Shown here: positions 11,235 to 21,607 of the stretch, in pieces
Layout: every line of letters starts with the position of its first letter
Position numbering within the stretch: the first letter of the stretch is position 1
Source: Ischnura elegans
Taxonomy: Eukaryota > Arthropoda > Insecta > Odonata > Coenagrionidae
Direction of reading: 5' to 3'
DNA: 64,000 nt
Assembly (NCBI RefSeq): GCF_921293095.1
Contig: NC_060258.1
Span: forward strand, 7,516,607 to 7,580,606
The notes under the pieces: model-generated
What the model saw: the letters and a program-made list of their open reading frames with translations, nothing else
Database searches by the model: none
What the model was told of the DNA's origin: nothing
Made by a program: the position numbers and the translations under genes

Positions 11235-12910
11235 TTGAGAAGAACTACTGTGGTTGCTGATCTTTGGGAAAGTGACACACTTCGGGAACACCAGGAGGAA
11301 GATCCTAACCACAAATATCTCTGGACATGGAAATTTTCTCGCGAAGGAAGACCAGCTTGGCAGGAAGTGGCTCCTCTCTCACCATGTGTTAACACATACT
11401 GGGCTCAGGGGAACTCGATTGTGGAAGATGCTGGTGTGCTGAAAAGGGTGATTGAAAATTCAACTGGAGGCATAAAGAGGAATCAGGTTATTGTTCCACA
11501 AAACCCCATATCTGAGGTTTTGATGAGTGTGCACGATGGTGCTTCTGGAGGACATCTTGGTCTACACAAGACACTAGAAAAAGTCCGGGAGAGATTCTAC
11601 AGGCCAAATTTGAAGAAGGACGTCAGAGAACGGTGTAGGAAGTGTAGTGTGTTCAGCGGCAAATGGTCCACTGAAAAAGAGTAGAGCACCAATGAGGGCA
11701 CCAACCAACAATGTAAGGGCACCTTTTGAGCATGTGGCTATTGATATAGCTGGACCTTTTCCTCTGACAAAGGATGGGAACAAATACATCCTTGTAGCCA
11801 TGGACCCTTTCAGTAAGTGGGTTGAAGCATATGCCTCTCCAAATCAAGAGGCTACTACAGTGTCTGATGTGTTTAATGAAATACACTTTTGTATGTTCCA
11901 CAATAGTTTTTAATCCTGACCCAGGTTTCGGCAGTACACACTGTCATTATCAAGGTAATGACAGTGTGTACTGCCGAAACCTGGGTCGGGATAAAAAACT
12001 ATTGTGGAACATACAAAAGTGTATTTTATTATGTTTCCTGTGAACAAGTTCCACCAAATATCGCCTTCCAACCTTAAGCTGATCTGATGTGTTTGTGAAA
12101 CAATTCTTTAGTCGCTTTGGTGTCCCATTAGAGCTTCACTCTGATCAGGGAAGAAACTTTGAGTTAGAAGTATTCACCCGAGTGTGTGAGTTGATGGGTA
12201 TCAGGAAAACCAGGACATCAACACTTCAGCCACAGTCTGATTGCATGGTTGAGCGTATGAACGGAACCCTAGGTAGATACCTAACGAAAATGGTTCCAGA
12301 CAATCAACATGATTGGGACCTGCATCTCCATTTCTTCCTCGTGGCCTACCAAAGTTCTCTCAATGAGACAACCAAAGAGACACCCACTCGCATCATTTTT
12401 GGGAGAGATCTGCGTTTGCCTTGTGATCTCCAATTTGGGTGCAGGTCTGGGGAGGATGTTGAGATAGAAGACTACATCACAAAGCTCAGGAAGAGTATGG
12501 ATGAAACCCATCAAAGAGTGCATTCCAATCTTGAGGATACAAGTGGCGAAATGAAGGAGAGGTATGATATCAAGACTGACCAGGGTGGCTACCAGGCAGG
12601 GGATTTGGTGTGGCTCTACAACCCAAAAAGGATTTGTGGGTACTCTGCAAAGCTCCAGAAACAGTGGGAAGGACTGCATGAGGTAGTTACCTGGATCAAT
12701 GATGTGGTGTACACGATCAAGAAACCTCCAAGAGGGAAGCCAAGAGTAGTCCATTTCAATCGCTTGGCCCCTTTTCATGGCTGTAATGGAATGGAGAAAA
12801 TACAAGCAGCTGAGATGCAGTGCACATTGGCATCTGAGGGATTTAGGGGTGACATTGATCCTCAGTTTCCCCAGAAGTATTATGTGATTAATGGTACATG
12901 TCGCGACTAG
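11235..12910 (+). pseudogene. int: Ty3/gypsy-type integrase, frameshifted and interrupted
   Basis: The first segment (to 11684) has the H2C2 zinc-binding domain: GGHLGLHKT and, about 30 residues on, CRKC. A frame change follows near 11650-11684. The catalytic core then supplies Asp in VAIDIAGPFP, is interrupted at 11875 by a 208-bp insertion, and resumes at 12083 with Asp in LHSDQGRNF and Glu in MVERMNGTL. A GPY/F-like C-terminal module (GDLVWLYNPKR ... KQWEGLHEVV ... VVYTIKKPP) follows. All three D,D,E residues are visible, but a Gly just before MVER in most relatives is Cys here. It cannot be expressed as one protein. It is joined almost directly to gag by deletion of the rest of pol. Confidence 0.88.
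11875..12082. mobile_element. Palindromic insertion with hammerhead-like arms, 12-bp target duplication
   Basis: TCTGATGTGTTT occurs at 11863-11874 and again at 12083-12094, directly flanking the insert and restoring the integrase frame when collapsed. The insert has two arms of about 70 bases, almost perfect reverse complements, around a 6-base centre (about 11950-11955), plus a right tail of about 55 bases containing GTTCCACCAAATATCGCC. Each arm contains CAGTGTGTACTGCCGAAACC: a short stem-loop followed by GAAAC, like stem II plus the 3' core of a hammerhead ribozyme. Same architecture as 19625-19844. Likely a Penelope-like element end; the long variable-length target duplication fits that better than a DNA transposon. 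Confidence 0.7.
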
Positions 12911-13530
12911 GGTAAAACTTTCAATGCTTGCCGCTCAGTTGAAGGAGATGTTGAGACTGATCATATGACTTCTGTTGAGGGACACCTTATAATGCAGCGA
13001 ATGGCGTATTTCAACCTACAGATGACTTCGTCACCAGAGTAAGAAGAAGAGCATGAGGAGAAGGATATGGGTGAGGAGAGCTCTTTGGAGGAAGCACAGC
13101 CTGAGTCTGCCTACATTGAGCCAAAGACTTATACTACCCTGGTGTGATCTGGTGGCCCTGAAAGTGAATGATTTGTTACATCCAGTGGGTCAATTCCTGG
13201 TATCTCCGCCTCTCATGGCCCATGCCCACTTAATTATAAAAATTCCTTGTGATTTTCTAATAAAAGTTGATGAAAATCAATGAAATAGTTTCAAACCTAA
13301 AAATAACAGTAAGATAAGCTACCAGTATAGTAAAATACAGCTAATTATTTGTCGCAACGATTCATTCATTTTAAATGATTCGTTCATGAAAAACACAGCA
13401 TTTCTGCTCCTGTTAGGTCAAGGGAGGAAAAATGTCTTGCCTTTCTGCTAAGCGGTGCTGGGGATGTTCCACCCGAGAATGGATTTGTGTCATCGCATAA
13501 CTGAGCTAAACAATGCAAAAGTACACTCAC

Positions 13531-13650
13531 CACGTCATCCGTTGCCAATGGATCCGTGACATCAGTCGAAATTCCGGCAAGGTTTCGTACGTGCAGCATG
13601 GGATAACTCTCTTCCATAAGATGGTCTCTGTTCTCCTCTTTCACATGACA
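13531..13650 (-). CDS. Exon B (copy 1) of minus-strand ZAD-type gene
   Basis: 120 bases, 40 codons, between acceptor TTATAG|TGT and donor GTG|GTGAGTG, phase 0-0. The protein starts CHVKEENRDHL and ends in DVTDPLATDDV. Copies at 16581 (minus), 48172 and 49803 (plus) share the HVK(E/D/G)E(N/S) start, a Tyr-Pro or Tyr-Arg midpoint, and the near-invariant DPLATD end. VKEE resembles a SUMO-acceptor-type context but this is only a pattern. The exon is open and splice sites are good, so it may be functional. Confidence 0.78.
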
Positions 13651-14639
13651 CTATAAGAGAATGCTGAGTGTCACTAAATATAGGTCAAACAATAAAAATA
13701 ACCTCTATAAAATAATAATAAAACCTCCTCTACTAGCTGAGACCACTTCAGCTAGCCAAAAGCATGTATGTACTCATAAGTTTTTTATGACTCCTTGCTT
13801 GCAGTTCAACTCCAGTAGTATTTAACTGCTATTTCCATTATTTATTATTTCTTACAGATAATTATCTCAACAGCTTGAGGGATGGAAATCCCATCTCTTT
13901 TTCTGTTGCTAGTATTTTCTTTCAGCCAATCACAATGCATAGCCTCTAACAGTGATTGTAACACCACAATTGGCTCTCAACTGAATGAAAGTTGTAAATA
14001 GGGTAGTTTCCTTCATCAAAGAAAACAAAAGGAAATAATTGCGATTCGTTACCCACCATTAACGTATTCACAATACATATACAAATTATTTCGTTTTAGA
14101 AATGCCGGTTTAGACGAGTGGCAATGGTTCATTTTTATCCTCATTTGAAAAGGACCAGATTGGCGTCCATGCAATGCCACTCCACGTGACGTCACAGGGA
14201 CCTAGTTTCTATAGGAGAAGATAGGAGTTATACATCGTCTGAGGTTACCAATGCATGCATGAGGCACAGAGCTCAGGAAAGCATAACTTAATAGTCACTT
14301 ATTAAAACTGGATAGGGTCGGAAAGTTTTCTTCGTTTGATGAGGTATTAATAATCCTTAATTGAGCAAAGCGCTACCTGCAAGAAGGGTACTCAGCTACC
14401 TGCTAGCATACTGCGACGTATCAGCGCTAAGCCTCACCTCAAGGTCACCTCACCGGGCGGGAGGGGGAACCAGAAATACGACGCACGGACAGATTTCCCG
14501 GCATTCATACTTATGAGTCGCGTTTTCGCTCGCTTGAAAATTTTCACTTTTCATTTAATCGCGAAAAATAGATACTGTCATTTAAAAATCTAAAAGCGTG
14601 AAATATGTACTCCAGGAGTAATAACCTTTCGATTTAGGC

Positions 14640-14790
14640 AATAAAATAATAATAGGAAACCACCCTATTGCGTGAAAAAATCCACAGAGGGAAAAAGTCA
14701 TTCACCTACACCTGGATTCGAGCTCCAATCCCTCGATTTCCACCTGAGTGTTTTTAGCCAGTGAACATTCCAAGCCGTCCCCTCTGGATA
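14640..14790 (-). repeat. tRNA-like (SINE-head) sequence, tentative
   Basis: On the minus strand GGAGCTCGAATCCAGG resembles a pol III B box (GTTCGAATCC type), preceded about 50 bases earlier by GGCTTGGAATGTTCACTGG. The spacing is tRNA-like, but the A box is poor and no cloverleaf is obvious. A SINE derived from a tRNA is the likeliest reading. Confidence 0.35.
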
Positions 14791-15164
14791 TTTGTGGACT
14801 ATACTGCACAAGGTGATGCTGGAATGCTGAGCATATGATGCCAAAAGCACTCCAAGTCGTGCACATGGCACCACAGCCGGAGAGCAAAGTCTGAACTTTG
14901 AACACATAGAGGTGTTCGGTCTTGACTACTTTTAAGTACACCGGGATTAGCCACGGCAATAACTGTAGCAGGAGTCACCCACAAAGCACAAATTGTGCAA
15001 AAAATCCAAAGAGAAAACATTCCTACAGTTTGTGCATTACGGTTTACTACATTAAAATTTATCACCTCTGATTGGCATTCAAGTCATGAACATCAGTCAC
15101 CATGTCTCCTTATATGTATCACCTACACCCAATTATCAATAGATTAGATGAATGTCTGGCATAC

Positions 15165-15296
15165 CTTGGCAGCATCCTCTGGGGATGGTTCTTCCTTAGC
15201 CCCAACTAGCTTCCAGTCAAAGTCTGTCACGATGGCTCCTGTGCTTTCAGCCATACATTCCAACCATTCTTCTTGGAAAGGAGTAGAGGTCAAAGG
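15165..15296 (-). CDS. Exon C (copy 1) of minus-strand ZAD-type gene
   Basis: 132 bases, 44 codons, phase 0-0, from acceptor TTGTGCAG|CCT to donor AAG|GTATGCC. Reads PLTSTPFQEEWLECMAE, then STGAIVTDFDWKLVGAKEE, then PSPEDAAK. The plus-strand exon at 56353 has the same phase and a GTATGC donor, and shares ST.S.....TGAI..D.D...V.AK.E.P. The acidic, aromatic-containing segment is of unknown function, possibly an interaction motif. It lies between the two B exons in the minus-strand order, unlike the plus gene where C follows B and D, so the minus arm is rearranged or encodes more than one transcript. Confidence 0.72.
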
Positions 15297-16580
15297 CTGC
15301 ACAAGAATCCACATATAATAAGTGCACAAATAATGAGAGAGTTAGAAAAATGAGGAAACACCTTGTTGAGTTAGTCACAGAAATAAAATTAGAGGTTGAT
15401 TTTTATGTATAGTGTTTGTCTAAATCTACAGTCTACTCTACAAGCTGTCTCAAGGAAGTAATGGTAAGGAAATTTAACTGCTTAAAAATTGGTTTGCATG
15501 TTTGCCATTTGCATGGTTATCTTTGCCATACTCATAACGCCTCTTTTTTGCACTGCAAAATTTGTGAAAAGCCAAAAATGATCCTCAGAGCAATATTCTG
15601 GAGATGTCTACCTCCTGATACCATATTATTTGTAATGATGACTTATCTGTAGGGAGTACCTGGCATATGATTTCAGTACCCATGCATTAAAACATATTTA
15701 CAGAAAACATATACATTCAATATCAGAGAATTTAGTTAGAGATTTAGTGCATTTCGGGTTATACTTCCTTTTATTAACATCAACTTTGGCAAATAAAAAT
15801 AATACTCATTTTCATAATTCCATGTCATTATTTCACAATGGCCATTGAATAAAATTCTAAAAATAGCCTATTTCTTTGATCCCAGGGAAAAAAGTCAGTT
15901 TTCACTGGTTTATAATTTTTGCACTATCATGTTGGAAGTTTCTTGTAAGAGATCAATTTATTGTTAATTTCTGGAAATATTGTTAAAGAAGTTGAAACTT
16001 CAATTGGTTGGGAAATATATATGCTCCCATTATTAAACCAGAAAAAAGTGCCAACTTCAACATTTTTTCATCAAGTTGATTGATTGCTTTACTTTGTGGA
16101 ACCAGGATATTGGAAAAGTTTCATTTTAAAGATATTCGACCATAATCATTAATATTCAATGATAATTATAGCCTCAATTTGCAATCAAAACCATCTCTTA
16201 ATATTTTTAGCCCTCATTCATTCTACATTTTGAATTTGCTCTTGACCAATCTGAAAAGAAATTCTTGTAGTAAACATAGCCCATGCACGGTGCTCCGCAG
16301 CACTTCTATCTGAAGTGTGTTGGAGTGAATGTGGCATTCATTGGATCGCAGCAGCAATGAGCAAAGTTGAGTGGCAGAACACACCTATTCTTTTCATTAC
16401 AATGCACAGTTCGTTTTGAAGGATACAGTCACAAATGATACCTCTGTACTCTATGATTCAACTTTTATCAACTTAGGGAAAATGTTGTGTTTCCCTGCTG
16501 AATGGCAATGGGAATATTAAACCATGGAATGAATTTGTATGATAGCACAACCGCACTGAACCATGGAAGAGTACACTCAC

Positions 16581-16700
16581 CAATTCATCAGTTGCCAATG
16601 GATCTGTGACATCCCTTGAAATTTCCAGTGGATCTGGTGTGTACATCACTGGATACTTTCCTTCACTGAGAGGGTCTTCGTTCTCCCCTTTCACATGAAA
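16581..16700 (-). CDS. Exon B (copy 2) of minus-strand ZAD-type gene
   Basis: 120 bases, phase 0-0, acceptor TATTCTAG|TTT, donor TTG|GTGAGTG. Reads FHVKGENEDPLSEG, then a YPVMYTPDPLEISR stretch, then DVTDPLATDEL. It is closer to the plus-strand B copy at 49803 (YTSDP, ATDEL) than to its neighbour at 13531 in its C-terminal half. Flanking intron on the exon-5' side matches that of copy 1 (GTCACTAAATA, GACCACT(T)CA(A)GCT), showing a tandem duplication. In copy 2 that intron is interrupted by the 16764-17028 insert. Confidence 0.78.
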
Positions 16701-16763
16701 CTAGAATAGAATGCTAGGTGTCACTAAATAAAGGCAAAATAATAGTACTAAGACCCTCTTTAA

Positions 16764-17028
16764 CACATTCAACGCGAGCCTGATTTTCATTTAAGTCATC
16801 AAAATTGGCCGATATATTAAGACATAAAAATAGCAAGAGGTTTCTGCAACATAACTTCCATTCAAATACTGCTTTTTACAAACAGAGCACACGATTCGAA
16901 AGAGGGAAGCCTGTTGAAGGCCATACACACAATCGGAAGACTCAGAAGTGGATATTAGTTATGTATGGAGAAAGGGCTTCCAGCCTTCTAGCAGAGCAAG
17001 CCAATTGACGTGCTCTGCACTGAATGTG
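16764..17028. mobile_element. Small TTAA-type (piggyBac-like) MITE
   Basis: The left end TTAA|CACATTCAACGCG and right end CACTGAATGTG|TTGA are inverted (ACATTCA core); the right TTAA has mutated to TTGA. The paralogous intron near 13700 lacks the insert, which confirms the borders. The 67-codon ORF inside has no recognisable relative. Confidence 0.6.
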
Positions 17029-17039
17029 TTGAATGGTAA

Positions 17040-18785
17040 TAATAAAACTTTCTCTTTCACCTCAAGACCACTCAAGCTGACCAAATGCATAGAATCATGA
17101 GATTCTTTTCACTCCCACTTCAAAGTTAGGAACATTTAGTTCAACCTCCACAATAATTTTACGATCCTTTCCATTATTTGTAATTTCATATAAATAATTA
17201 AGCCCAATGTCATTTCTTTTTTTGGTCAAAATCATGAGACCATAAAAATTCAATGGATTAGAGAATGAGTTAATACTTTAGAAATTTTGATACACTTTTT
17301 TTATTTAGAGCATGACCTTTAGGAGGAGCTTAAGAATTGTTTCCAATTATTTTAAGAATAGTTTTTTATTGGAATTCCATAACAAAGCAAAATATTCAAT
17401 TCAAGCTCTAACCAGTGCATTTTTCGGTATTTAGGCGTTAAAAACACATGCTGAATATTAATTACTGTTTGATCCAAGCTGCCAATAGATCTGTAAAATG
17501 AAGTTAAAATTTCTGATGGCATATTCCACCAAATGCTTAAGTTTTCTATAATATATCTTACGAGTTGATCCAATACGTACTTAGATCTGTAAAATGAGGT
17601 TTATATTCTGGCGGGCAAAATCCACCAAATTCTTAAGTATTCTATGCTACTTCTTACAAATGACAATAGATACTTAATATAATGATATCCATCTTCAATC
17701 ACAGTTTTACACCTGCCTCTTGAAACACAAAACTTCATTCCATGCTATATGTAAATTTGAGCTTTCTTACAATAATGAATGAATTAAGGGTGAATAACCC
17801 ATATATTTATCTTCACCACCCCAAAAACAGTGCCTTTAAAGGAGGGAAATCTATCAAATGTTAAGGAAAGATGATCATAATCACCAATATCCCGGATATT
17901 AACAACTTAACAACGATCACACGAACCCACGACCATCAGTTAGTCAGGTACTTTATTACTGTACTTTATTCTGCCGCCACTGCATTTTAGGTAACACTGC
18001 AGTAAGTGTAGATTGTAAAATTTCTACTCAATATTGGCAATAGTGTTTAAGGTTGCTAGAGAAAGCATGGAAAAGCTATGAATTGAATTACCTTTGAAAT
18101 GCACCCTGTAGTATTAATCAGGGGAAGAGCCTAACAATCTTCCTAACCCTCATTTGGATTCTCTGCACCTTAGAAGAGCTCATAGTTTTCCTTCTTTCTT
18201 ACCATCTATAACCCATACTTTTTTTATCTCCCACCAATCCAGGAGTGAAACCTTATCTGCCGCACTACACCACATCACATTTACCCGTCCATCTCTAAGG
18301 AAATGTCCTCAGTGAGGGAATGGGGCTCTGCGGAACAAAAAAAATACCAGCTCTTCTAGCTCCACTCCACAGCGGCATTGGGTTATTTGACACGTTGCTT
18401 ATTATACCATATTCTTTACATTTCAAAACCCACAAGACCCAATTTTTTTAAATTGCAGGATATAAGCTCCCAGAATATTCATAAGATTTGTCTTGATTGC
18501 CAGAATCACTGTAAAAATTACAAAAGTAACACTTGTCTCTTCTCACTTCACCTACACCTGTTCGATTATTAATGTTTAAGATCTTAGCCTTCTACGTACA
18601 CTGCAAAGATATGACATTTAAGGGGACACATGGAAGCAAAATTACATATCACATGGTCACCTAAGACTTATTCGGTCCTCACTTTCAGCGTAAAAAATAA
18701 GACAATATAAACATTAAAAAGCGGAGTTTTTCCAGCACCGCATATCAGAAAAAGTATTCCAAGCATCCATCACACACAAAATTAA
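17040..18785. other. Intron stretch without a supportable gene
   Basis: AT-rich. Two adjacent related segments around 17480-17540 and 17580-17640 (AGATCTGTAAAATGA..TT, ATTCCACCAAAT) form a short tandem duplication of about 105 bp. No exon seen. Confidence 0.45.
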
Positions 18786-19453
18786 CACTTTGCGTGCCAT
18801 GGACGTAATATTACATCCTGTTAATCTTTCTGAAGAATGCCATTGACGTAATATTACGTCTGTCTATTTTATTGACTTTGTTTGCGTGAAGCCATAATAT
18901 TTCCTCGCGGTCCTTTGCCAATTTACTGCTTAGTGGTTCTGTTTTTTTCAAAAATCAACAGCTCGATGGAAAAAGAGTTCACTTCATGTCTTGAGGATGA
19001 AAAATCCTCCGTAGCTACTGGCACCCTCATCTTAGGACACATTGTGCAAAAATTCTTTTGTGGAAAGAACCGTTCGTTAAGGGTGCAGTGACCCTATTTG
19101 TCATCCTGGATTTATAATGCTTTGCTTGGAATAATGTTTTTTTTTGATTTCCATGCTTTAAATAGTTCAAATTGAGAGTAGTAAAAATACTATGCATGTT
19201 ATGGTGGTACATCATGTGTTGCAACTTTTTTATTTTTTCAAAAACAGTAGGTTTTCATTGTTTAATTATATATTTAAATATTAGCAGTAAATGTTATTCA
19301 ACTCATTCATAAAGAAGAGAAAAGTCCATTTTTACTGAAATCCACATTGATGTAAATATATTTTTGATACTAATGTTTTAAAAACTGTACGAATTTAGTA
19401 AAATGGCTGGATTTTTCAGTAGACCTTAAAATTAGCAGCTGGCACTCAAAGTG
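18786..19453. mobile_element. piggyBac-like element, TTAA-flanked, with GACGTAATATTACGTC words
   Basis: TTAA|CACTTTGCGTGCCA on the left and TGGCACTCAAAGTG|TTAA on the right give 14-base inverted ends with one mismatch beside a duplicated TTAA (18782-18785; 19454-19457). Two copies of the palindrome-like GACGTAATATTAC(A/G)T lie 40-80 bases inside the left end and look like subterminal binding sites. The 69-codon ORF at 18882 is not recognisable as transposase. Confidence 0.75.
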
Positions 19454-19624
19454 TTAAACACTTCCACTCGAAAATAACAGAGAAGGGGAACAAAAGTAGA
19501 GAGCATCATGGCAACAAATTGATGACAATGCAGCATTCAAGATTTTTTGCTACAACTTCCCCAATAACAGGTTAAATCTAGCAAAACACAACGAGAAATG
19601 AAAATAATAGATGTCACTACCATA

Positions 19625-19844
19625 TTTAAGTAAATGAAAGATCGTAGCACTTTTCCACAAGAATTTTTAATGCGTACAACACGTTTCGGCTCACTGAGCC
19701 ATCATCTGGTACAAGATGATGGCTCAGTGAGCCAAAACGCGTTGTATGCATTAAAAATTCTTGTGGAAAAGTGCTACGATCTTTAATTTATTTAAATATG
19801 TCTAACTTCCACCAATTGAAGCCTGAATCTGTTGAAATTATTCG
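19625..19844. mobile_element. Palindromic insertion with hammerhead-like arms, 12-bp target duplication
   Basis: GTCACTACCATA at 19613-19624 recurs at 19845-19856, an exact 12-bp direct repeat. Between them lie two arms of about 85 bases that are nearly perfect reverse complements, then a 45-base tail with CTTCCACCAATTGAAGCC, comparable to the tail of the 11875 insertion. In the left arm (minus strand) the order is CAGATGATGGCTCAGTGAGC followed by CGAAACGTG: a GGCTC/GAGCC stem followed by GAAAC, as in a hammerhead stem II and core. The right arm has AAAAC instead of GAAAC. Confidence 0.7.
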
Positions 19845-20423
19845 GTCACTACCATAATCTATCAGACAACATGTAAATTTAGGTTACCTTTGAAAGACAC
19901 TTTAATAACAAAAAAATAATGCAGTGCTGCTGCAGCCCCCGAAATCCGACAACGTAACTAAATTCCTAAATACATGTAAGGGTTAAAGAGATTTACTGAT
20001 CACATTCATCTCATGATGTGAGATAGGTACGCATCATTGAGCCCAGGAGGAATATTAGGCACATGTAAAAATGAAAATCAACGAATTTAATTTTTAACTT
20101 TAAATTAACGTTAAAAATATTTTTAACTTTAATCACCTATGAATGGCCACTTAGCTTCCCTTAGATGATTATACTTGCCACTCACATTGCACACCAATAG
20201 TGTATTGTTTGCTAATCTCACAGATGTCATGTGAAACAATACAACATTACGATTGAGACACTCCAGTTGTGCTGGGATCAAGCTAGTAATTTCACCTGCC
20301 ATAAACTTCTATCCTAACTCTTTCACAATACGTTTGACGCTTGGATGGTAGCAATGAAGGGGGATTTAGGGTAAGATAGACATCAGGACAATTGAAATGA
20401 GGACCCAGGATGGGCTTGTGTGG

Positions 20424-21300
20424 TTACTCTTCCAAAGGCCAGGTCTGTATGTCTTCCCTTTTCACCTGCCCACCTCGGGAGCAGAAGGACAGTGAAGGAA
20501 AAAGAATAGGAGGAGCCACCTCGATAAGAGCCTGACAATGTCTCCAGGGAGAGGACAGGGATTGAAGGGAGGGGATGTGGAAACAGAAACCCATCTTAGG
20601 GGCAATGAGGGCCACTATTAGGAAAACCATAATTAGCTGTTTCCACAGAAAGGAAATATTTTCCAATGAGGAAGAGAAAACCTTCAATATTCCATAGATA
20701 GTCATTAGGAAAGCATAAAGAAAGGCCCCATTCCATCCTGTAAAACCTTGATTTGTTTTCATTAGGATGCATTTTAAAGGGTCTTCAAAATGTGCACAGC
20801 ATAGCAATAAGTGCAAAGAGATCAATTTAATCTAAATATTTCCTCATAAGGAAAGGAAACTATAAATTATCCATGCACATTATTGAAGCTGCTTATGGAT
20901 GGAATTTCAAACAATCTACCATGAAACTGTCATCTATAGTGATGGTAAATGAATCCTTTACACACATGCTCTCTCTTTTTAATATTTTACCATTTACAAG
21001 CAAATGAGGAGATACCAATGAAAAAAAATCCCTTGAAATTATATAGTGTACCTAATACCGGTATCCAACACATAACACAAACATAGCAGTATGACTTACA
21101 TTTTCTGTGCCATTAGCTGGCTTTTCTGGAGGCTATTTCACATCCGTAGCCATCAATACACTTTTTATGGCACAGTGATTCATAATCCAAGTGATCATAA
21201 TATGTTTAGAGCACATCACTTCATAAATACATTGAATTGTGTTCTTCTTACCTTTTTTGTGCTTAAAAAGAGGTGCCATGAGTTTTCGCCAGTTCCTTAG
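20424..21300. repeat. Intron unit 'b' (part), paralogous to 3.7-4.85 and 29.6-30.1 kb
   Basis: Words such as CTACCATGAAACTGTCATCTATAGTGA (compare AACATGAAATTGTCTTCTACAGTGA at 3.76 kb, each shortened here) and ACATTGAATTGTGTTCTTC link this segment to the other units. The 133-codon minus-strand ORF at 20424-20825 has no visible domain and no splice or start context that supports it. Confidence 0.45.
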
Positions 21301-21374
21301 TTGAGGAAAAGCAGGAAGATGAGAAACTACATATCAGTTTTCCTGGATATCACACAATTACTTATACCGCCTAT

Positions 21375-21440
21375 TTTTTACAGAGCGCGACCCGGGTTTC
21401 AACAAATTATCATCACCTTCAGGTGCAAATTATGATTTGT
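21375..21440 (-). ncRNA. Hammerhead-like half site (Penelope-type), tentative
   Basis: On the minus strand CCTGAAGGTGATGATAA is followed by TTTGTTGAAACCCGGGTCGC. The layout (CTGA.G. core, short weak stem, GAAAC, then ACCCGGGTC) parallels the arms of the palindromic insertions at 11875 and 19625, but only one arm is present. Stem II would be very short, so activity is doubtful. Confidence 0.35.
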
Positions 21441-21607
21441 TTATCTTATTATTTTTTCCTTGTTACTCGATGTATTTTAAAATTGACACCAGAATAGGGG
21501 AAAAGGATGGGTAGGGATTGAATTTTATAGAGATTATTACTTCATATCAGTTGATATACATAGAACTGTGTTCTACTTCGCTTTTCCTATGCCTATAAAG
21601 AGGTAAT

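Larger units (their letters stand above)
10273..13290 (+). mobile_element. Pol-less LTR retrotransposon (Ty3/gypsy-like), 3' end missing
   Basis: Order on the plus strand: LTR, primer-binding site, gag, integrase. Only about 100 bases separate the gag stop from the integrase zinc-binding region, so protease, reverse transcriptase and RNase H are missing. No second LTR is found downstream of 12910. Integrase is split by a palindromic insertion (11875-12082). The element lies in an intron of the minus-strand gene, in antisense orientation to it. Confidence 0.8.

Noticed and set aside
20424..20825. 133-codon minus-strand ORF
   Set aside because: No domain, splice context or paralogue; the surrounding DNA is duplicated intron sequence.
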